DNA of 11,875 nucleotides, taken from an uncultured Clostridia bacterium (lineage in GTDB: Bacteria > Bacillota > Clostridia > Oscillospirales > Acutalibacteraceae). Below the pieces are notes generated by a model that was given only the letters and a program-made list of their open reading frames with translations, made no database searches and was not told the origin of the DNA. Location of the stretch: the NCBI GenBank assembly GCA_946409885.1, contig CAMJYF010000020.1, forward strand, positions 1 to 11,875, written 5' to 3'. Positions within the stretch are counted from its first letter, which is position 1, and each line of letters begins with the position of its first letter. Positions 6,476 to 11,875 of this stretch are shown piece after piece. A program made the position numbers and the translations under genes.

Positions 6476-7207
6476 ATGAAGCAGGAGACAATCAGGCTTC
6501 AGAAATTTCTGGCGGACAGCGGCGTCGCCTCGCGGCGCAAATCAGAGGAGCTGATCGCCGACGGCAAGGTGCGCGTCAACGGCCGTGTGGCGCAGATCGG
6601 CGACAAGGTGGATCCCCGTCACGACGACGTCTCCGTCAGCGGGCGGAAGATCGCGCGGGAGAACAACTACGTCTACCTGGCGCTGAACAAGCCCCGGGGT
6701 TACGTCACCACCATGAGCGACGAAATGGACCGCAGATGCGTGGCGGAGCTGGTGGCGGACGTGGGCAAGCGCGTCTACCCCGTGGGGCGGCTGGACCGGG
6801 ATTCGGAGGGGCTGCTGCTGTTTACCAACGACGGCGAGTTCGCCAACGCCATGACGCACCCCTCCCGCCATATCTCCAAAACCTACCGGGTCAGCGTGCG
6901 GCCGAAGATCACGGAGGACCAGCTGACCGTGCTGACCTCCTCCCTGATGATCGACGGCAGAAAGACGCTGCCGGCGGACGTGCGGATCGTCAGCAGCGAG
7001 GCGGATAAATCCGTGCTGGAGATCGTCCTTTACGAGGGACGCAACCGGCAGATCCGCCGCCTGTGCGAGGAGGCGGGGCTGGAGACCGTGCGCCTGAAGC
7101 GCATCGCCATCGGCCAGCTGAAGCTTTCGGGGCTGAAGGTGGGCGAATACCGCAGCCTGACCCACGACGAGGTCAGCCTGCTGAAGCGCCAGTCCGGCAA
7201 TTTCTGA
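6476..7207 (+). CDS. rluB: rRNA pseudouridine synthase, RsuA/RluB family
   Basis: This enzyme isomerises a specific uridine to pseudouridine in ribosomal RNA. The 243-residue protein starts with an S4 RNA-binding domain (about 6-55: LQKFLADSGVASRRKSEELI). The catalytic domain has the hallmark GRLDRDSEGLLLFTNDG (104-120) with catalytic D107, and a C-terminal EGRNRQIRRLCE segment typical of the RsuA/RluB/RluE/RluF group. Architecture and context favour the RluB type (23S rRNA), but RsuA or RluF specificity cannot be excluded from sequence alone. The start ATG is two bases after the gerW stop, with AAAGGAA (6464-6470) upstream. It closes the first conserved gene block. Confidence 0.93.
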   Translation: MKQETIRLQKFLADSGVASRRKSEELIADGKVRVNGRVAQIGDKVDPRHDDVSVSGRKIARENNYVYLALNKPRGYVTTMSDEMDRRCVAELVADVGKRVYPVGRLDRDSEGLLLFTNDGEFANAMTHPSRHISKTYRVSVRPKITEDQLTVLTSSLMIDGRKTLPADVRIVSSEADKSVLEIVLYEGRNRQIRRLCEEAGLETVRLKRIAIGQLKLSGLKVGEYRSLTHDEVSLLKRQSGNF

Positions 7208-7227
7208 GGCAGTAAGGTGAATCGCAA

Positions 7228-8106
7228 ATGATTAGAAGTATGACAGGCTACGGCCGGGCGGTGGAAACCGTGGAGGGCATGACCGTCACCGTAGAGATCA
7301 AAAGCGTCAACCATCGCTTTTTTGAGTTCTCCCCCAAGGTATACCGGGCGTATTCCTTTCTGGAGGACAAACTGAAAACCTATCTCCAGCAGTATATCGC
7401 CCGCGGCAAGGTGGATTGCTTCGTGCAGATCGAAACCGACGCGGACGACGAAAGCACCGTGGAGATCAACCACTCCCTGGCGGCGGGGTACATGAAGGCC
7501 GTGCAGGAGCTGTGCGACAAATACGGGCTGGAACGGAGCAACTCCGTGGAGCTGCTCACCTCCCACCCGGATATCTTTACCGTCCGCAAGACCCCCGCGG
7601 ACGAGGAGGCCGTCTGGAACAAGGTGCGCCCGGCCGTGGAAAGCGCCGTAAAGGCGTTCCTGGCCATGCGCGAGACGGAGGGGCAAAAGCTGAAGGAGGA
7701 CGTGCTCTCCCGGGCGGACAGCATCCTGGAGGCCGTCTCGTTCATCGAGGCCCGCTCCCCGGAGACGGTAAAGCTGTACAACGAAAAGCTGAAGGCCCGC
7801 ATCCGGGAGCTGCTGGAGGACGCCCCGGTGGACGAGCAGCGCCTGCTGACGGAGGCGGCCATCTTCGCGGATAAGATCGCGGTGGCGGAGGAGACCGTGC
7901 GCCTGCGCAGCCACATCGATCAGCTGCGCGCCATGTTCGCCTCCGGCGAGCCCATCGGGCGCAAGCTGGATTTCCTCATCCAGGAGATCAACCGGGAGGC
8001 GAACACCATCGGCTCCAAGGGCTCCGATATCGAAATGGCCCGCAAGGTGATCGATATCAAGGCGGAGGTGGAAAAGATCCGCGAGCAGATCCAGAATATC
8101 GAATAA
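7228..8106 (+). CDS. YicC/YloC family endoribonuclease
   Basis: This 292-residue protein belongs to the YicC family (YloC in Bacillus subtilis), members of which have been reported to be endoribonucleases. The N-terminus [11 protein letters not shown] and the following [12 protein letters not shown] are classic. The C-terminal DUF1732 part is unmistakable: [16 protein letters not shown], then [10 protein letters not shown], ending in REQIQNIE. Long charged helices fill the middle. A site TAAGGTGA (7213-7220) precedes the ATG by seven bases. The order yicC-remA-gmk-rpoZ-priA-def is the same as in many Firmicutes, which makes the call firm. Confidence 0.95.
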   Translation: MIRSMTGYGRAVETVEGMTVTVEIKSVNHRFFEFSPKVYRAYSFLEDKLKTYLQQYIARGKVDCFVQIETDADDESTVEINHSLAAGYMKAVQELCDKYGLERSNSVELLTSHPDIFTVRKTPADEEAVWNKVRPAVESAVKAFLAMRETEGQKLKEDVLSRADSILEAVSFIEARSPETVKLYNEKLKARIRELLEDAPVDEQRLLTEAAIFADKIAVAEETVRLRSHIDQLRAMFASGEPIGRKLDFLIQEINREANTIGSKGSDIEMARKVIDIKAEVEKIREQIQNIE

Positions 8107-8119
8107 GGACAGCGGCGCG

Positions 8120-8377
8120 ATGAAATTGATCAATATCGGCTTCGGCAATTTTATCAACGCGGACCGGGTAGTGGCGGCGGTGTCGCCGGATTCCGCTCCC
8201 GTCCGCCGCATGGTGCAGAACGCGAAGGAGAACGGTCGGCTGATCGACGTGACCCAGGGCCGCAAGACCCTGTCCGTCATTATCACGGACAGCGAGCACG
8301 TGGTGCTTTCGTACTTAAAGCTGGAAAAGCTGGGCGAACGGTTCTCGGAGGAAACAGAGGCCGAACCGGAGGTGTAG
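8120..8377 (+). CDS. remA: DUF370/RemA-like DNA-binding regulator
   Basis: This 85-residue protein is of the RemA (YlzA, DUF370) family. In Bacillus subtilis RemA binds DNA as an oligomeric ring and activates biofilm-matrix operons and osmoprotection genes. The target genes in this organism are unknown. Family signatures are the N-terminal [10 protein letters not shown] (2-11), [12 protein letters not shown] and [19 protein letters not shown]. The C-terminus is a short acidic tail. AAGGA (8105-8109), overlapping the yicC stop, sits ten bases before the ATG. It lies between yicC and gmk, the same place as in other Firmicutes. Confidence 0.93.
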   Translation: MKLINIGFGNFINADRVVAAVSPDSAPVRRMVQNAKENGRLIDVTQGRKTLSVIITDSEHVVLSYLKLEKLGERFSEETEAEPEV

Positions 8378-8386
8378 TACATCATT

Positions 8387-8956
8387 ATGAAACAAGGCGG
8401 TATCTATATTCTTTCCGGCCCGTCGGGCTGCGGGAAGAATACCGTTTACGAAGGGCTGCGGGCCCTTGACCCGGATATCGTGCAGACGGTATCCGCCACC
8501 ACGCGCAAGCCGCGGCTGGGGGAACGCAACGGTGTGGATTACTTCTTCCTCACCGGGCCGGAATTCAAGCAGCGCATCGACGACGGCGAGTTCGTGGAAT
8601 ACGTGACCTACGGCGGCAACTGCTACGGCACCCTCAAAAGCGAGGTGCGGCGGCTGACCGACCTGGGCAAGACCGTGGTGCTGGTGATCGAGGTGCGGGG
8701 CGCGCTGAATATCAAGCGGATGTTCCCGCAGGCGGTTGCCATCTTTATCGAGCCCCCCTCCATGGAGGAGCTGATCCGCCGGATCAACAAGCGCGGCGAC
8801 AACAACGACGCCGAGATCGAGCTGCGGATGAACATCGCGAAGGAGGAAATGACCTTCCGCGACAAATATGACTACCGCGTCGTCAACGACGACCTGGATA
8901 CCTGTATCAAAGACATCTATCAGATCATGCAAAAGGAGAGCGATCAACATGATTAA
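8387..8956 (+). CDS. gmk: Guanylate kinase
   Basis: Gmk phosphorylates GMP to GDP with ATP, a step in nucleotide salvage and in GTP and (p)ppGpp supply. The 189-residue length is slightly below the usual ~200. The P-loop is GPSGCGKNT (11-19), with Asn after the Lys where most relatives have Gly or Ser. The GMP-binding region has TTRKPRLGERNGVDYFF, and the lid region contains RRINKRGDNNDAEIELRM. Near the C-terminus YDYRVVNDDLD is a family hallmark. GGAGGTG (8368-8374), inside the end of remA, serves as ribosome site with a rather long 12-base spacing. The end overlaps rpoZ by eight bases. Confidence 0.95.
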   Translation: MKQGGIYILSGPSGCGKNTVYEGLRALDPDIVQTVSATTRKPRLGERNGVDYFFLTGPEFKQRIDDGEFVEYVTYGGNCYGTLKSEVRRLTDLGKTVVLVIEVRGALNIKRMFPQAVAIFIEPPSMEELIRRINKRGDNNDAEIELRMNIAKEEMTFRDKYDYRVVNDDLDTCIKDIYQIMQKESDQHD

Positions 8957-9158
8957 CATCGATTTAAAACCGCTGCTCAAGGGCGGCATCAGCAGATATT
9001 CCCTGGTGGTGGCCGTGGCCAAGCGTTCCCGCCAGATCGCGGACGAGGCCAAGGAGAATGGCGAGATCTTAGTGGAAAAGCCCGTCAGCCTGGCCATTGA
9101 CGATTTCCTTGAGGATAAGTATTCCATCAGGGAATCCGACGAGATCAGCAATTATTGA
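8949..9158 (+). CDS. rpoZ: RNA polymerase omega subunit
   Basis: Omega is the small subunit that helps fold and hold the beta-prime subunit in RNA polymerase. The 69-residue product has the usual size. It shows the family pattern SRYSLVVAVAKRSRQIADEA (16-35) and KPVSLAIDDFLEDKY (45-59). The frame is open further upstream to 8868, but the ATG at 8949 is chosen because it gives the correct N-terminus (MINIDLKPLL) and is preceded by AAAAGGAGAG with ten-base spacing. It sits right after gmk, as in most bacteria, and its TGA shares a base with the priA ATG. Confidence 0.93.
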   Translation: MINIDLKPLLKGGISRYSLVVAVAKRSRQIADEAKENGEILVEKPVSLAIDDFLEDKYSIRESDEISNY

Positions 9159-11626
9159 TGGAACCGGCCAACGCCGGCCTGATCGCCGCCGTGGGGGTGG
9201 AAAAATGCGCCCTCTCCTTTGACCGCCTGTTCAGCTATGCCGTACCGGAAGCGCTGGCGGACGCGGTGGAGGCGGGGGTGCGCGTGCTGGTCCCCTTCGG
9301 CGCGGGCAACGCCAAACGGCAGGGCTTCGTTTTCTCCGTCCGCCCGGCGGGGGAGGAGGACGACCTGCCGTCGCTGAAGTCCGTTGTATCGGTCATCGAC
9401 GCCGAGCCGCTGCTGAACGCGGAGCTGCTTTCGGTGGCGGAATTTATACACGAGCGGTGCTTCTGTTCCTGGTTCGAGGCCGCCAAGGCCCCGGTGCCGG
9501 GCGGCATCTGCGCCGGCACGGAAAAGGTCTACGCCGCGGCGGAAAACGTCCCGGCGGCGCGTCTGGCGGCCCTTTCCCCGGCGGACCGGGCCATCGTGGA
9601 CTATCTGACCCACAGGGGCGCCGCTGTCCGGCGGTCGTTCCTGAAAAAGAAATTTGCCCTCTCCCCGGAGGATCCGGCGCTCATCCGCCTGACCCGCCGC
9701 GGCTTTTTAACGGAGGACGCGGACGTGTTCGCGGGGGTGGGGGAGCTTTCCGTCTCCCGTGTGGCGCTGGCCGGTCCCTACGAAGCGGAGGCCTTTACCG
9801 AACGGCAGAACGACGTGCTGTCCCTTTTATCGGAGCTGGGCCCTCTTACCGCCGCGGAGCTGCGCTATTATACCGGCGTCAGCGCCTCTGTCATCCAGAC
9901 GCTGTTGAAAAAAGGCGTGTGCCGCGTGGAGGAGGAGACCGTTCAGCGGACGCCGCGCATCGGCTACGACAGCGGCCCCTTCCGCAAGCCGGTTTTATCG
10001 GAGGAGCAGACGGCGGCCTTCAACGTGCTGTGGGAGGCCTACCGGCGCGGGGAAAAGAAGACCGCGCTGTTGTTCGGCGTCACCGGCAGCGGCAAAACCA
10101 ACGTGTATCTGGAACTGATCGACCGGGTGCTGGAGGACGGGCGGAACGTCATCGTGCTGGTGCCGGAGATCGCCCTCACCCCCCAGACCTTTTCGCTGTT
10201 TCGCGCCCGCTACGGCGAACGCATCGCCGTGCTGCACAGCGGCCTTTCCCCCGGGGAACGCCGCGACGAGTGGAAGCGCATCCGGCAGGGGCAGGCGCGC
10301 GTGGTCATCGGCACGCGCAGCGCCGTGTTCGCGCCGCTGGGCAACCTGGGCCTTGTGATCGTGGACGAGGAGCAGGAGCATACCTACAAATCGGAAAGCG
10401 CCCCCCGGTACAACGCCAAAGAGGTGGCCCGCTTTCGCTGCGGTTACCACGGCGGCCTGCTGGTGCTGGCCTCCGCCACGCCGCTGGTGGAGGATTACGC
10501 CCGGGCGCTGAACGGCAATTACCTGCTGGCGCGGCTGACAAAGCGCTACGGCGACGCCTGCCTGCCGCGGGTGATGACCGTGGATATGACGGACCGCACC
10601 CTGCTGGACCGCTGGCTCTCCCTCAGCCGACCGCTGACGGAGGAGATCGGCAAAAACCTGGCGGCGGGCGAGCAGACCATCCTGCTGGTCAACCGGCGGG
10701 GCTACAACACCTTTGTGGTGTGCGCCGAGTGCAAAAAGGTGCTTACCTGCCCCCGGTGCAGCATCTCCCTTACCTATCACGCCGCCAACAACCGGCTGAT
10801 GTGCCACTACTGCGGCTATTCGGTCCCCTACAAAGATACCTGCCCCGACTGCGGCGCGCGGAACATCCGCTCCGCCGGCACGGGCACGCAGAAGATCGAG
10901 CAGGAGCTGAAGCTGCATTTTCCCCAGGCCCGCGTCCTGCGGATGGACGCCGATACCACCACCGCCAAGAACGCCCACGACCGCATGCTCACCGCCTTCG
11001 GCAACGGGGAGTACGATATTCTGCTGGGCACGCAGATGGTGGCCAAGGGGCTGGATTTCCCCCGGGTGACGCTGGTGGGCATCACCTCCGCCGACCGGGA
11101 GCTGTACAACGACGATTTCCGCTGCACCGAACGGACCTTCGACCTGATCACCCAGGTGGTGGGCCGGGCCGGGCGGGGCGAACGGAAGGGACGGGCGGTC
11201 ATCCAGACCGTCACCCCGGATAACGACGTGATCGCCACCGCCTCCCGGCAGGACTATGAAAGGTACTACAACACGGAGATCATGATCCGCAAGGCCATGA
11301 TCTACCCGCCCTACTGCGACCTGTGCCTCATCGGTTTTTCCGGCGAGCAGAAGCAACTGGTGGCGGATTGCGCGGCGGCGTTTTTAGAGGATTTCCGGCG
11401 GCGCAACGCGGAGGACTACCCGGACGTGAAGACCGTGGTGCTGGGGCCGCTGGCCCCCAAGGTCTCCAAGGTGAACGACCGCTACCGCCAGCGCGTGATC
11501 ATCAAAACGAAAAACACGGCGCGGTTCCGCCGCTTCGTCCGCGAGGTGATGGAGCGGATCTTCGCCGATAAAAACTATAAAACCGTTACCGTTTTCGCGG
11601 ATATGAATCCCGAAAATATGAACTGA
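9158..11626 (+). CDS. priA: Primosomal replication restart helicase PriA
   Basis: PriA recognises stalled replication forks, unwinds the lagging arm and reloads the replicative helicase. The 822-residue product is full length. The N-terminal DNA 3'-end binding domain (about 15-110, with FDRLFSYAVPE) is followed by a winged-helix region and the superfamily 2 helicase core. Walker A is GVTGSGKT (307-314, K313) and motif II is DEEQ (403-406). Motif III is ASATP. Eight cysteines form two zinc sites in the order C522, C525, C531, C534, C549, C552, C562, C565. The C-terminal helicase half has GTQMVAKGLDFP and QVVGRAGRG (motif VI). The ATG at 9158 overlaps the rpoZ stop by one base; a TTG three bases earlier is possible. 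No strong ribosome site is visible, consistent with translational coupling. Confidence 0.96.
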   Translation: MEPANAGLIAAVGVEKCALSFDRLFSYAVPEALADAVEAGVRVLVPFGAGNAKRQGFVFSVRPAGEEDDLPSLKSVVSVIDAEPLLNAELLSVAEFIHERCFCSWFEAAKAPVPGGICAGTEKVYAAAENVPAARLAALSPADRAIVDYLTHRGAAVRRSFLKKKFALSPEDPALIRLTRRGFLTEDADVFAGVGELSVSRVALAGPYEAEAFTERQNDVLSLLSELGPLTAAELRYYTGVSASVIQTLLKKGVCRVEEETVQRTPRIGYDSGPFRKPVLSEEQTAAFNVLWEAYRRGEKKTALLFGVTGSGKTNVYLELIDRVLEDGRNVIVLVPEIALTPQTFSLFRARYGERIAVLHSGLSPGERRDEWKRIRQGQARVVIGTRSAVFAPLGNLGLVIVDEEQEHTYKSESAPRYNAKEVARFRCGYHGGLLVLASATPLVEDYARALNGNYLLARLTKRYGDACLPRVMTVDMTDRTLLDRWLSLSRPLTEEIGKNLAAGEQTILLVNRRGYNTFVVCAECKKVLTCPRCSISLTYHAANNRLMCHYCGYSVPYKDTCPDCGARNIRSAGTGTQKIEQELKLHFPQARVLRMDADTTTAKNAHDRMLTAFGNGEYDILLGTQMVAKGLDFPRVTLVGITSADRELYNDDFRCTERTFDLITQVVGRAGRGERKGRAVIQTVTPDNDVIATASRQDYERYYNTEIMIRKAMIYPPYCDLCLIGFSGEQKQLVADCAAAFLEDFRRRNAEDYPDVKTVVLGPLAPKVSKVNDRYRQRVIIKTKNTARFRRFVREVMERIFADKNYKTVTVFADMNPENMN

Positions 11627-11638
11627 TCGGAGCTGAAT

Positions 11639-11875
11639 ATGGCTATCAGAAAAATCAGAGTGGACGACGACCCCATTCTCAGAAAAAAAAGCAGACCCGT
11701 TACGGATTTTGACGAAAAACTGTGTACCCTGCTGGACGATATGAAGGAGACGCTCTCCCGGGCGGAGGGCATCGGCCTGGCGGCGGTGCAGGTGGGCGTT
11801 CTCAGGCGCGTGGTGATCGTGGATTACGACGGCCGTTACCTGGAGCTCATCAACCCCGAGATCACCCAGTCGGAG
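11639..11875 (+). CDS. def: Peptide deformylase, 3'-truncated by the window edge
   Basis: Def removes the formyl group from the N-terminal methionine of new proteins using a metal ion. Only the first 79 codons are present. They show the family start IRKIRVDDDPILRKKSRPV and motif 1, GIGLAAVQVG (44-53), where Val replaces the Pro of the common GxGLAAPQ. The remaining catalytic motifs (EGCLS and HExDH) lie beyond the window. GGAG (11629-11632) precedes the ATG by six bases. The gap to priA is 12 bases. The priA-def order is conserved, and fmt is expected next. Confidence 0.94.
   Translation, partial: MAIRKIRVDDDPILRKKSRPVTDFDEKLCTLLDDMKETLSRAEGIGLAAVQVGVLRRVVIVDYDGRYLELINPEITQSE

Noticed and set aside
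7030..8385. Long minus-strand open frame (451 codons) opposite yicC and remA
   Set aside because: The + strand here encodes well-recognised families end to end. The antisense frame has no recognisable domain and is a by-product of GC-rich codon use.
8868..8948. Upstream extension of the rpoZ frame into gmk
   Set aside because: The extension lacks similarity to omega subunits, and the ATG at 8949 has a good ribosome-binding site.
9457..11223. Long + strand open frame (588 codons) in another frame of priA
   Set aside because: Its translation is Arg/Gly/Pro-rich without any family pattern, and the real priA frame covers it with all expected motifs.
9995..11356. Long minus-strand open frame (453 codons) opposite priA
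   Set aside because: It is antisense to the conserved helicase core and zinc-binding region of priA; its His/Gly/Gln-rich translation is typical of a shadow frame.

Overview
The window is a single, densely packed block of genes, all on the + strand. They read like core genes of a GC-rich, spore-forming member of the Clostridia, most plausibly an uncultured Oscillospiraceae/Ruminococcaceae-type gut bacterium. That placement is inferred from family membership and style: a GerW/YtfJ spore protein next to a YtfI-like DUF2953 protein, a RemA/DUF370 regulator, a YqhQ (DUF1385) protein, ScpA/ScpB, an omega subunit of RNA polymerase, and GC-rich codon use with some GTG/TTG starts. No 16S or other decisive marker is present.

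Layout: positions 1-1254 hold the 3' part of a membrane sensor histidine kinase. The first ~46 bases are an exact reverse complement of bases 72-117, which looks like a fold-back at a contig end. Next come DUF1385/YqhQ (1255-2277), prmC (2274-3113), an M50 site-2 protease (3132-3830), scpA (3827-4558) and scpB (4551-5141). A 92-base gap follows, holding two copies of a 28-base hairpin-forming repeat. After it come DUF2953 (5234-6157), gerW/ytfJ (6093-6473) and an S4-domain rRNA pseudouridine synthase (6476-7207). From 7228 a second conserved block begins: yicC/yloC, remA, gmk, rpoZ, priA, and the first 79 codons of def, which runs off the right edge.

The genes overlap or lie within about 20 bases of each other at every junction except 5142-5233. 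I see no convincing intrinsic terminator or promoter anywhere inside, so the whole window is probably one long transcription unit or two fused conserved operons. Functionally it is housekeeping: translation termination (PrmC), rRNA modification (RluB), chromosome condensation (ScpAB), replication restart (PriA), GMP phosphorylation (Gmk), RNA polymerase assembly (RpoZ), RNA turnover (YicC), N-terminal protein processing (Def), plus membrane, sensor and spore functions.

I do not see an obviously novel biological system. The points most worth a second look are the paired hairpin repeat, the end-of-contig fold-back, the unusually long DUF2953/gerW overlap, and the uncharacterised but conserved DUF1385 and DUF2953 membrane proteins.
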